Positions 33,656 to 42,206 of a stretch of 64,000 bases of DNA are shown one piece after another. The notes beneath the pieces were generated by a model. The model did no database searches. It was not told the origin of the DNA and saw nothing but the letters and a program-made list of their open reading frames with translations. The translations under genes and the position numbers were made by a program. The DNA comes from Pelotomaculum schinkii (GTDB lineage: Bacteria; Bacillota; Desulfotomaculia; Desulfotomaculales; Pelotomaculaceae), in the NCBI RefSeq assembly GCF_004369205.1, contig NZ_QFGA01000002.1:682001-746000 (forward strand). The letters are read 5' to 3'. Each line of letters opens with the position of its first letter. Position 1 is the stretch's first letter.

Positions 33656-33676
33656 CGCACGTGCGTGCGGTTTTTG
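33656..33676 (+). terminator. Terminator in the leader of the aldehyde dehydrogenase gene
   Basis: CCGCAC/GTGCGG stem (33656-33661 and 33665-33670) then TTTTTGTTTTT, 43 bases before the coding start: an expression platform for the leader RNA. Confidence 0.8.
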
Positions 33677-33718
33677 TTTTTGCAAGAAAAATTTCAAACT
33701 TGTTGGAGGATTGGGATA

Positions 33719-35140
33719 GTGGTTCAAGAAGTCTGTTTATTTATCAATGGAAACTGGATGACTACCAGGCAGAAGGAAAAAGTAATAAACAAGGCAACCG
33801 GTAAAGCTATAGCTGAGTTTTTTTTAGCCGGACCGGCGGAAGTTGATGCTGCTGTTGCCGCTGCGCTGGAAGCGTCCAGGACGAAGAAGTTATCTCCTTA
33901 CAGTCGCTTTGAGATACTCAAAAAAGCAAGCGAACTATTAATGGACCGGCAAAGCGAACTGGCCTCCATAATTTCTCAGGAGGTTGGGAAAAACATTAAA
34001 GAGGCAATGGGAGAAGTTGCCCGCGCTTCCCAGACGCTATTGATTTCCGCAGAAGAAAGCAAACGGATCAAAGGAGAAATCGTTCCTATCGCCGGTTCTC
34101 CCGGCAATGAAAACCGCCGGGCATGGACCATACGCGTCCCCCGGGGGGTGGTCTGCGCCATTACACCCTTTAATTTTCCACTCAACCTTACCTGTCATAA
34201 AATTGGCCCGGCCATCGCAGCTGGAAATACTGTCGTTTATAAGCCGGCCAGTGCAACTCCCATCATCGGGGCCAAATTGTGCGAGATCATGGCGGAGGCC
34301 GGCTTGCCTGCAGGCTGCTTAAATATGGTTATGGGGCCTGGCGCTTTGGTCGGCGACGCCCTGGCCAGAGACAAGCGTATTGCTTACTATAGTTTTACAG
34401 GAAGTTCTGAGGTGGGGATAAAGCTTAAGACTTCAGTTGGCTTAAGGCCTATTTCCCTGGAACTTGGCGCCAACTCACCCACGATAGTGCATAGTGACGC
34501 GGATATAAACGCAGCGGCTGAGGCCTGTGTCCGTTTTGCCTTTGCCAACGCGGGGCAGGTATGTATATCCGTGCAGCGGGTATATGTTCACCGCCCGGTT
34601 TATGATGCGTTTTGCAGGCGGGCTGTCTCCCTGACCGGGACCTTAAAAGTCGGCGATCCTTTGGAGCCAGCCAACGATTTAGGTTCCATGATCAGTGAAA
34701 ATGAATCAGCAAGGGCTGAGGAATGGATTCATGAAGCCGTTGCCGGAGGCGCCGAGATATTGATTGGCGGCCGCCGCCGCGGACCGTTCCTGGAACCTAC
34801 CATATTAACCAATGTTCTTCCTGAAATGAAGTGCGTTTGTAATGAGATTTTTGCCCCCGTTTTCTGCATTATTGCCTATGATACAATTGATGAAGCCATC
34901 GCTTTAGCCAATGATTCCCGTTATGGACTGCAAGCGGGTGTGTTTACTAATTCCCTTGAGATTGCATGCCGTTGCGCTGAAGGACTGGAAGCCGGCGGGG
35001 TAATTATAAATGATGTTTCTACCTTCCGTACAGACCTTATGCCCTATGGCGGCTGGAAGGAAAGCGGCACAGGTAAAGAGGGGCCTCGTTATGCAATAGA
35101 GGAGATGACTGAAGAAAAAGTCGTTGTGATAAAACTCTAG
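33719..35140 (+). CDS. NAD(P)-dependent aldehyde dehydrogenase
   Basis: 473 residues from GTG 33719, nine bases after GGAGG; the frame is open further upstream but through the leader RNA. ALDH family: TPFNFPLN with Asn152, LELGANSP with catalytic Glu248, NAGQVCIS with catalytic Cys282, and EIFAPVF. It oxidises an aldehyde to an acid with NAD(P). Length and motifs fit the succinate-semialdehyde/lactaldehyde/non-phosphorylating GAPDH group; the substrate is not clear. Control by the upstream leader and terminator is likely. A CCCGGC/GCCGGG terminator follows at 35182. Confidence 0.92.
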   Translation: MVQEVCLFINGNWMTTRQKEKVINKATGKAIAEFFLAGPAEVDAAVAAALEASRTKKLSPYSRFEILKKASELLMDRQSELASIISQEVGKNIKEAMGEVARASQTLLISAEESKRIKGEIVPIAGSPGNENRRAWTIRVPRGVVCAITPFNFPLNLTCHKIGPAIAAGNTVVYKPASATPIIGAKLCEIMAEAGLPAGCLNMVMGPGALVGDALARDKRIAYYSFTGSSEVGIKLKTSVGLRPISLELGANSPTIVHSDADINAAAEACVRFAFANAGQVCISVQRVYVHRPVYDAFCRRAVSLTGTLKVGDPLEPANDLGSMISENESARAEEWIHEAVAGGAEILIGGRRRGPFLEPTILTNVLPEMKCVCNEIFAPVFCIIAYDTIDEAIALANDSRYGLQAGVFTNSLEIACRCAEGLEAGGVIINDVSTFRTDLMPYGGWKESGTGKEGPRYAIEEMTEEKVVVIKL

Positions 35141-35181
35141 TGCCGGCATCAGCAAGAATATACCCAACCGTCCCAGAACTA

Positions 35182-35204
35182 CCCGGCCAAAGTGCCGGGG
35201 TTTT
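35182..35204 (+). terminator. Terminator after the aldehyde dehydrogenase gene
   Basis: CCCGGC/GCCGGG (35182-35187, 35194-35199) then GTTTTGC. Confidence 0.75.
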
Positions 35205-35344
35205 GCTTCTTATAATATTTCTTTATGATTACTTCACCAGTACATGACAAAATATACAATACAAGTGCTTCAGCTATAGTTTTATTGTATAATTTAAATA
35301 AGACAAAATAAGAATAAAATACAATTATACCAATGGGGGATAGT

Positions 35345-35842
35345 ATGGATTTAATTCGAGAGTCAGACCTTCCCGGAATCGGACGAAAGTTTCAAATCAA
35401 TACACGCAGTGGAGATAAGCTCGTTGTTGTTATTCACGATGACGGAAGGCGTGAAATCTATCATTTTGATAACGATGACCCCGAAGAAAGCATATCAATG
35501 GTTACACTTGATGATGCCGAGGCCCGCCGTGTGGCAGGTATTATCGGCGGCATGTCCTATATGCCGAGGGATTTGGAATCGGTTGATGTGTGTTTTGATG
35601 AAATGTTTATTGAATGGTACAAAGTTGAGCCGGGCGCCAAATCGGCTGGTATGACGATCGGCGATTTGGGCATTCGCAAAAGAACAGGCGCCACTATTAT
35701 TGCTATTGTGAAACGTGACCAGATCAAAATAATCAATCCCGGGCCGGAGCAAATAATCAGGGAAGGGGCAACCCTGGTGATATTGGGCGAGAGGGCAAAG
35801 GTAAAAGCCTGTAAACACTTAATCCAGCACGGGAGTCTTTAG
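35345..35842 (+). CDS. khtT: KhtT-like regulatory subunit of a cation/proton antiporter
   Basis: 165 residues from ATG 35345 (GGGGGAT upstream), the same length as Bacillus KhtT. N-terminal half: LPGIGRKFQI, HDDGRREIYHF, EARRVAGIIGGM. C-terminal half is a TrkA-C (RCK_C) domain, GMTIGDLGIRKRTGATIIAI and GATLVILGER. It gates the membrane subunit encoded next, probably by nucleotide or ion binding. The next gene starts three bases later. Confidence 0.88.
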   Translation: MDLIRESDLPGIGRKFQINTRSGDKLVVVIHDDGRREIYHFDNDDPEESISMVTLDDAEARRVAGIIGGMSYMPRDLESVDVCFDEMFIEWYKVEPGAKSAGMTIGDLGIRKRTGATIIAIVKRDQIKIINPGPEQIIREGATLVILGERAKVKACKHLIQHGSL

Positions 35843-35845
35843 GTA

Positions 35846-37096
35846 GTGGAGCAGCATTTGCTCTTTGAAGTTGGGCTGGCCCTGGGCATTATTGCGTTTG
35901 CCGGCCTATTATCCTCCCGCTTGCGGTTTTCAATTGTACCGTTGTTAATACTGGCCGGGATGCTTGTTGGACCACAAACGCCACATTTTGGGGTTCTTGA
36001 TTTTCGCTTCATAGATAGTGCTCCATTAATTGAATTCCTGGGACGTTTGGGTATACTCTTTCTTTTGTTTCACCTGGGACTCGAGTTCTCCGTCGGAAGG
36101 CTGGTAAAGGCGGGCCGTTCCATTATTCGGGGTGGAATTATTTACATGGCAATCAACCTGACCCTCGGATTGCTGTTGCCCTTTTTACTGGGATGGCCGT
36201 TTAAGGAAATCTTAATCGTGGCAGGGATTACAACAATCTCGTCAAGCGCCATCGTTGCCAAAATGATTGTTGACTTAAAGCGTACGGTTAGGCCGGAGAC
36301 AGAAATGATCCTTGGCCTTATGATGTTTCAGGATGTTTTTGTAGCTGTTTATCTTTCTGTTGTATCAGGCCTTGTCTTAACTGGGGCAACGTCTACCATG
36401 AATGTATTGGCTTCAGCAGGACTGGCGCTGGGATTTATTATTGGAATTGTCTTCCTGGGACGTAAGCTTCTCTCACAGTTAAACAGATTATTAAATATTC
36501 CCTCTGATGAAGTATTTATGCTGGTGTTGTTTGCAATTCTTGTAATCATTGCCGGGTTCTCGGAAACCATCCATGTTGCAGAAGCTATCGGGGCCTTGTT
36601 GGTGGGTCTGGTACTTGGTGAGACTGAGCACCGGGAACGGATTGATAAGCTTGTGGTTCCCTTTCGAGACTTATTTGGGGCAATATTTTTCTTTAGTTTT
36701 GGGCTCAGCATCGATCCCCTTGCTCTTGGTGGGGCTGTCTTGCCTGCTTTAGCGGCTGTTGGCTTGACATTAACCGGCAACTTTGCCTCCGGGATGATCG
36801 CCGGCCGTATGTCTGGATATTCCCATATGGCCTCTACCAATGTAGGCTTGACCATAACATCGCGTGGTGAGTTCTCCATTATTTTAGCAAAACTCGCCAT
36901 GGCCGGAGGTCTGTTGCCTATCCTGCAACCTTTTGCGGCTCTTTATGTCCTTATTTTAGCAGTGCTGGGACCTTTGTTGACCAAGGAATCCAGGTGGATC
37001 TACATCAGCCTGAGTCGAATATTCAGATGGCCCGCATTAAAAGACAAAGAAAAACCAAAGCAAAAACAAAAGAAAGCAGTCGCAGAAAGTTACTGA
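35846..37096 (+). CDS. khtU: KhtU-like K+(Na+)/H+ antiporter, CPA2 family
   Basis: 416 residues with 12-13 hydrophobic segments. CPA2 features: FHLGLEFS after helix 3, ITTISSSAIVAKM in the fifth to sixth helix, and FFFSFGLSIDPLA near residue 285. The tail is Lys/Gln rich (KEKPKQKQKK). Exchanges K+ or Na+ for protons and is controlled by the KhtT-like partner. GTG start. Ends before a bidirectional terminator. Confidence 0.88.
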   Translation: MEQHLLFEVGLALGIIAFAGLLSSRLRFSIVPLLILAGMLVGPQTPHFGVLDFRFIDSAPLIEFLGRLGILFLLFHLGLEFSVGRLVKAGRSIIRGGIIYMAINLTLGLLLPFLLGWPFKEILIVAGITTISSSAIVAKMIVDLKRTVRPETEMILGLMMFQDVFVAVYLSVVSGLVLTGATSTMNVLASAGLALGFIIGIVFLGRKLLSQLNRLLNIPSDEVFMLVLFAILVIIAGFSETIHVAEAIGALLVGLVLGETEHRERIDKLVVPFRDLFGAIFFFSFGLSIDPLALGGAVLPALAAVGLTLTGNFASGMIAGRMSGYSHMASTNVGLTITSRGEFSIILAKLAMAGGLLPILQPFAALYVLILAVLGPLLTKESRWIYISLSRIFRWPALKDKEKPKQKQKKAVAESY

Positions 37097-37157
37097 CAAA
37101 TAAAGAGAAACTCTTATATATTTAAGTCCAGTTGGAGGCGCACTGCCCGTCGCGCAC

Positions 37158-37187
37158 AGAAAGGACGACTGAATCGTCGTCCTTTCT
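37158..37187. terminator. Bidirectional terminator
   Basis: Perfect 12-bp stem AGAAAGGACGAC/GTCGTCCTTTCT between khtU and the CoA-transferase relic. Confidence 0.85.
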
Positions 37188-37189
37188 CC

Positions 37190-37465
37190 TTAGCTGGTCT
37201 TTTGGTTGATTATTTCTTTTAATTGACCCCATTCAGGTTGAAATATTCCCTCCGGCATCAGCTTCAAATCAGGTGATAGAACCGGTTTGATATCCATGTG
37301 GGCCAAAACGTCTTTTTCCAGATCGCTGCCGGGCGCAATCTCGATTAGGGTCATGCCTTCCTTTTCAAGTTTAAATACAGCCCGTTCTGTAATATACATG
37401 GCAGGCTTGTTAATACTTTGCGCGTACTTCCCGCTGAAGGCAATCTGCTCACAAGCTACTATAGT
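37190..37465 (-). pseudogene. C-terminal relic of a family I CoA-transferase
   Basis: The minus frame reads TIVACEQIAFSGKYAQSINK, then PAMYITERAVFKL, IEIAPGSDLEKDVLAHMD and LMPEGIF. This matches the last 90 residues of YdiF-like CoA-transferases, such as the intact genes at 37536 and 49280, but is a different version. No start, and the first 430 residues are missing. The intact plus-strand CoA-transferase gene begins about 70 bases further on. Confidence 0.8.
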
Positions 37466-37535
37466 CCATATTAAGATGTGTAATAATAGTACAAAAAATG
37501 GTACAATAAAACCGAAAATGTAAAGGGGTGATAAT

Positions 37536-39095
37536 ATGGCTCAAATAATAACTTCAAAAGAAGCTGCAAATCTGATTAATGACGGGGATGTAATAGTTAC
37601 AGGAGTCGATGGTCTTACCGGATGGCCTCAGGAAATCGTGGATGCTATAGAGGAACGTTTTTTACGTGAAGGACATCCAAAGAACATTACCTCTATCAGA
37701 GCATCTGGAGGAGGTAATTTTACTTCACCGACTGCAGAATCTCAATATTTGCATGAAGGAATGATGACGAAAAGTATTTCATCATTCGTGAGTGTATGTC
37801 CGGATCTTGCAAAGAAAATAACTGATAATAAAATTATGGGCTGGATGCTGCCGCTAGGAGTTTTTTATCAGATGTACCGGGAGATCGGCAGAGGCATGAA
37901 TGGCGCCATGTCAAAGGTTGGACTTGGCACATTTATGGATCCGAGAAATGACGGCGGTAAATTAAATCAACTTACAATAGATAAAGGTGAAGATCTCGTT
38001 AAATATGTTCCTGATTTTATGGGTGAAGAATACCTTTACTATACGCTTCCCAAATTAAATATAGGTCTCATGCGAGCTACGACGGCTGATAAACACGGAA
38101 ATATAAGCTGTGAAAAGGAGCCTATAAATATTGGACTACTTTCACAAGCACAGGCGGTAAAAGCAAACGGTGGAATAGTAATATGTCAGGTAGAAAAAAT
38201 AGTCGAAGTCAATCAAATACATCCTCGAATGGTCAAGGTTCCGGGTATATATATTGATTATATTGTGGTTGCGGAAAAGCCTGACGAAATTATGCAGAAC
38301 TGGATTAGAAGCAATAAAGATGGATATAATCCAGCATTCACAGGTGAAGCAATTGCCGAATTGGAAGAAATTAAGCCAATGCCGTTAAACGATGTGAAAG
38401 TTATGTGCAGAAGAGCTATAAAGGAATTTAAACCTGGATACGTAATAAATTTCGGAATTGGCATGCCAACATCTATCCCAAATGTCCTGAATGAAATGGG
38501 GCAAAGCGATATGGTTACAATGATTACCGAAACAGGATGCATAGGAGGAGTCCCTGCCTTGGGAAAGGATTTCGGATGCAGCTGGAATGTAGAAGCTTTA
38601 TGTGATCATGGTGATCATTTCAGCTTATTTGACGGAGGAAACCTCGACGCGGGAATTTTTGGATTGAGCGAGGTCGATGAAAAAGGTAATGTAAACACGA
38701 GTCATCTAAATGGAAAAATTGGCGGGGTAGGCGGATTTGCTAATATTTCTTTGTCATCAAAGCATTTGATCTTTATAGGCACATTTACAGCCGTTGGGAT
38801 AGAAACCAAAATTGAAAATGGCAAAGTGATAATTGTAAAAGAAGGGAAATTCAAAAAGTTTATCAAAAAATGTGATAAGACAACTTTTGTTGCTGAGGAA
38901 TCGCTGAAAAAAGGCAACGATATTGTATTTATTACAGAAAGATGCGTAATAAGACGAGATAAAAGAGGCATGGTTCTTGAAGAGGTTGCTCCGGGTATAG
39001 ATATTCAAACACAGATACTTGACCAGTGTGAGTTTAAATTAATAATACCTGACGGCGGTCCTAAACTGATGGATCCTGAACTATTCAAGGAATAG
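37536..39095 (+). CDS. Family I acyl-CoA:carboxylate CoA-transferase (YdiF-like)
   Basis: 519 residues. Swaps CoA between an acyl-CoA and a free acid such as acetate, propionate or acetoacetate. Catalytic Glu332 lies in ITETGCIGGVPA, matching the YdiF position. N-terminal part ITSKEAANLINDGDVI and the C-terminal IGTFTAVGIETKIE and ITERCVIRR are typical. AAGGGGTGA precedes ATG 37536. Codon use is clearly more AT-rich than in the catabolic genes to the right, which suggests recent transfer. It is the only plus-strand gene of the catabolic region and has its own terminator. Confidence 0.9.
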   Translation: MAQIITSKEAANLINDGDVIVTGVDGLTGWPQEIVDAIEERFLREGHPKNITSIRASGGGNFTSPTAESQYLHEGMMTKSISSFVSVCPDLAKKITDNKIMGWMLPLGVFYQMYREIGRGMNGAMSKVGLGTFMDPRNDGGKLNQLTIDKGEDLVKYVPDFMGEEYLYYTLPKLNIGLMRATTADKHGNISCEKEPINIGLLSQAQAVKANGGIVICQVEKIVEVNQIHPRMVKVPGIYIDYIVVAEKPDEIMQNWIRSNKDGYNPAFTGEAIAELEEIKPMPLNDVKVMCRRAIKEFKPGYVINFGIGMPTSIPNVLNEMGQSDMVTMITETGCIGGVPALGKDFGCSWNVEALCDHGDHFSLFDGGNLDAGIFGLSEVDEKGNVNTSHLNGKIGGVGGFANISLSSKHLIFIGTFTAVGIETKIENGKVIIVKEGKFKKFIKKCDKTTFVAEESLKKGNDIVFITERCVIRRDKRGMVLEEVAPGIDIQTQILDQCEFKLIIPDGGPKLMDPELFKE

Positions 39096-39155
39096 CGTTA
39101 GGTCTTTGGTCTGACTAGCAGGAATATTGATTTCAAATTTAGTTGATACGAGCAT

Positions 39156-39182
39156 CCTGGGGGCCTTTTGCCGGCCCCCAGG
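39156..39182. terminator. Bidirectional terminator between convergent genes
   Basis: CCTGGGGGCC/GGCCCCCAGG (39156-39165 and 39173-39182). Confidence 0.8.
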
Positions 39183-39223
39183 CAATAACTGTAGTTACTT
39201 ATCAAGTTGTCACTAATTGACTA

Positions 39224-40843
39224 TTACTTTTTATTGGGCCATTCCTCGGGATATTTTGGTGTTTCCCAATCCTTAATTTCCATCATCCAGGGCGCCCGTT
39301 CTACGAACTCGTCGGTGCCGAGGGGAACCGGCGGGTGGCATACCCATAGCGGGTCAAGTTCCGCCTTGATTTTCAGCATCCACTCGTGGTAATTCGGTCC
39401 TAACTTGGGCCCGGTCAAATACAGGGGCTGGTGGGAACCCAGTAATGACGTGTAATATCCATGTTTGATATTCATCTTAGATGTTTCCACGTAGAATTGA
39501 TCCACGGGGTGGGTATCCTCGCGCTGATCCCAATAAATCAGATACTCTGAGTAACCCATGTGGCCGCCTTCGCAAACCATGGTCCAGCCCGGGTCACCAT
39601 GATCCGGCATCAGGGGCGGCGTATACTTTGCCTTCAATTCCGCGTAAGTTGGACCGTGGGTTTCAGCGTGGGGGATGGACTCCTGAATGTAGTCAACTGA
39701 AACATAAGATCCACACATGAGCCACATACCCGCCGAATCGGCGTTCTTGATCCATGACTCGTCTGAAGGCTTGGTGCGCCGTGGCTTGCCGCCCAATTCC
39801 TTAATAAAAATATCATTCAGTACGTTTTCTTGATATACCAGATCGTCTTCCGAGGTGAAACCGATAATCAATACACGTACCAGGTGGAAATTCTTAAGTG
39901 TTTCAGGCGACTCCTTATCCCATAATTCCCAAAACTCTTCCTTGTCTTCCGCCTTGGCAATTACACGCCAGAATACAGGTACCTTGGTAACCGCGCCGCC
40001 TACCATGGCCTTGCCTATTTCGTACATGGCCTTATTCTCTGCTTCTCTGCTGGGCACCTGGTAATTAATCCATTTGACCCGTTTCTCCGGCAGGGTCAAC
40101 GCGGTACTGGGTGAAATTCCTTCCGGAACCAGCCTCTCTTCCTGGAAGGGCATGACCTTAACGGCCATTTTGGTAACTATGCCCAAACAACCCAGCACAC
40201 CGGTGTAACCTCTCAAAATACCCCGCAGGTCGGGGCCAATCCCTTCACCCCAGAAACCATCATCACCTGCAGCCAACGAACCCAATTTGACCAGTTCCCC
40301 ATCCGGCAGCACCAGCTCAAGCCCCAGGATCCGCCGCATCGGCAGGCTCACCCTCAAGCTTAATGGGGACCACCCGTCACTGATAAGGTTGGCTATGACC
40401 GAGCACTGGGCGCCGCCGCCGCCGACAACAGTGTAAGCGCCGCGCTTCATGCATTCCTCCTGGAAGGGTGAGAAAACGACACCCGGCTGGATGGTAGCAT
40501 AAAAGTGAGCGTCATCGAACTCAAAGTCCTTCATCCTCTTCATGTCGATGATTAGCTCATTTTCCTCGTGGCAGTGGGAGCGTGGACCGTAGAACCCTGT
40601 TGAATACGGCACATAGGGCACCTTGTAACGGTTGCATATTTTCACTATTTTCTGCACGTCTTCTGTTGTCCTTGGCAGAATTACGGCGGCAGGCAACTTT
40701 GTCATTACCCGCTCATAGCCGGCTCCAGCTTCGTAGCCGCCAGCTCCGGACTTGTATGCGGCCATGATGACCGGATCATCAGAAAGATACTTTGCGCCAA
40801 CGACAGTTTCCAGTGCTTGCAGCGCTTCTTTAACGATGGCCAT
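39224..40843 (-). CDS. FAD-linked oxidase, large type, module copy A gene 3
   Basis: 539 residues. PCMH-type FAD-binding domain (AAVILPRTTEDVQKIVKIC, VPYSTGFYGPR, GGGGAQCSVIANL, ILGLELVLPDGE) followed by a long FAD-oxidase C-terminal domain (EGGHMGYSEYLIYWDQRED, TSKMNIKHGYYTSLLG). Oxidises a hydroxy acid, alcohol or similar compound with FAD. It is colinear with the gene at 52674, and the C-terminal part is of the vanillyl-alcohol-oxidase superfamily rather than GlcD. Last gene of the operon starting at 43661; ribosome site GGAGGG. Confidence 0.88.
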   Translation of the reverse strand: MAIVKEALQALETVVGAKYLSDDPVIMAAYKSGAGGYEAGAGYERVMTKLPAAVILPRTTEDVQKIVKICNRYKVPYVPYSTGFYGPRSHCHEENELIIDMKRMKDFEFDDAHFYATIQPGVVFSPFQEECMKRGAYTVVGGGGAQCSVIANLISDGWSPLSLRVSLPMRRILGLELVLPDGELVKLGSLAAGDDGFWGEGIGPDLRGILRGYTGVLGCLGIVTKMAVKVMPFQEERLVPEGISPSTALTLPEKRVKWINYQVPSREAENKAMYEIGKAMVGGAVTKVPVFWRVIAKAEDKEEFWELWDKESPETLKNFHLVRVLIIGFTSEDDLVYQENVLNDIFIKELGGKPRRTKPSDESWIKNADSAGMWLMCGSYVSVDYIQESIPHAETHGPTYAELKAKYTPPLMPDHGDPGWTMVCEGGHMGYSEYLIYWDQREDTHPVDQFYVETSKMNIKHGYYTSLLGSHQPLYLTGPKLGPNYHEWMLKIKAELDPLWVCHPPVPLGTDEFVERAPWMMEIKDWETPKYPEEWPNKK

Positions 40844-40857
40844 ATTCTAACCCTCCT

Positions 40858-42186
40858 TTATAACGAAGCCAGGATGACTTCAGATATATCCAGTACCTGC
40901 AGTTTTTCACCATTTGCTTTAGCGGCTTGCGAGAAATTGTTCTTGCAGAAAGGACAGGCTGCCACAAGAGCTTCCGCTCCTACTTCCCGTACTTCATCCA
41001 GACGTTCCCTGGCTGAGGAACCGGCCAAATCAGGGAAGGCCTCTTTAGTGCCGCGGCCTGCGCCACAGCAGAAGGCGTTTTCCCTTAAACGCGGCATTTC
41101 GATTAAATTAAGCCCCGGAATGGCCTTCAGGATATTCCTCGGCTGCGCATAAAGCCCTGACGTACCGCGCCGCCTGTGCAGCCTTGGTTCAATACAGCCC
41201 ATCCAGCCCCGCTCGCCGGACCACGGGGTCCACGGGTCACAGAGCCTGCTGACGCCACAGGCGTCATGATAGGTAAGATTGAGATTGACACTCTTGGCCG
41301 GCTTCAAGCTGCCGCCGGCAAACGCCTCATCTGCAAACTCCAACAGGTGCGCGACTTTGAAGCCCAGGTCATCGGTAGAGATACCCAGCATCTTCGGATA
41401 ATCCACTTTCCACATCCGGTAGCACTCAGCGCAGGAGGTGAGAAGGGTTTTGGCGTCGGCTGCCTTAACTGCTTCCACATTGCGCCTGGCAATTGCTGTG
41501 GCTTCGTCGATCATACCCACCGAGTACAGCGTATTGCCGCAGCACCACTCGTCCTGCAGCAAGCTGAAAGGAGTACCTGAGGCGTTAAGAATTTTGGCGG
41601 TCGCCTGACCGATCTCCGGATTTGTATAGGAAGCGGAGCAGCCGGCAAAATAAAGTACATCTGCTTTTTCGGCAACTTTGATATCCTTGGTAAGCCATTT
41701 GCCCCGGTTACCATGTGGAGAGCCAAACTGGTTATGGCTTTTCTCGATATTTTGCGCAATTTTTTTATGGGCGGGCATGGGACCGGCCCCATCCTTGACG
41801 GCCTTGACCCTCATTGCTTCAAGGGTTAATCCTATCTCCAGGTCGAGATTTCTCTTGCATCCCACGTCACAAGCGCCGCAAAGCGTGCAGGCGTAAAGGA
41901 CCTCCAACAGCTTATCCGACCATGGCAGCTGCCCCTCATCCAGGGCAATACCGATTCTCATTTTGCCTGCGCAATTGTAGGCCTCAAAATCATTCCACAC
42001 ACCGCTTGGACACCTGGTGGTGAATTTCATACCCGGGCTATAGGTATGATCTACCCAATAACCGCCCTTGCATTTGATGCAGTGGTCCATATCGTATCTG
42101 AAGTTTTTCAGGTTTTTGACATCCAGGGCTACTTTTTCCTTTGGTGTATCATAGCGCTCTTTATTTAGTTCGTTAATTCTGGACAT
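40858..42186 (-). CDS. Fe-S protein with CCG domains, module copy A gene 2
   Basis: 442 residues from ATG 42186, which has AAAGGAGGAG upstream. N-terminal cluster motifs: CIKCKGGYWV and CTLCGACDVGCKR. Then CCG-type domains: YFAGCSASYTN, EWCCGNTLYS, SCAECYRMWKVDYP, YHDACGVSRLCD and NAFCCGAGRG. It resembles GlcF/HdrD-type electron carriers with two [4Fe-4S] sites and CCG cysteines. Lies between two FAD oxidase genes with gaps of 20 and 14 bases, so it probably wires the two flavins together. Compared with copy B, CIKCKGC has become CIKCKGG. Confidence 0.9.
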   Translation of the reverse strand: MSRINELNKERYDTPKEKVALDVKNLKNFRYDMDHCIKCKGGYWVDHTYSPGMKFTTRCPSGVWNDFEAYNCAGKMRIGIALDEGQLPWSDKLLEVLYACTLCGACDVGCKRNLDLEIGLTLEAMRVKAVKDGAGPMPAHKKIAQNIEKSHNQFGSPHGNRGKWLTKDIKVAEKADVLYFAGCSASYTNPEIGQATAKILNASGTPFSLLQDEWCCGNTLYSVGMIDEATAIARRNVEAVKAADAKTLLTSCAECYRMWKVDYPKMLGISTDDLGFKVAHLLEFADEAFAGGSLKPAKSVNLNLTYHDACGVSRLCDPWTPWSGERGWMGCIEPRLHRRRGTSGLYAQPRNILKAIPGLNLIEMPRLRENAFCCGAGRGTKEAFPDLAGSSARERLDEVREVGAEALVAACPFCKNNFSQAAKANGEKLQVLDISEVILASL

Positions 42187-42206
42187 ATTTTTCTCCTCCT
42201 TTCTCC

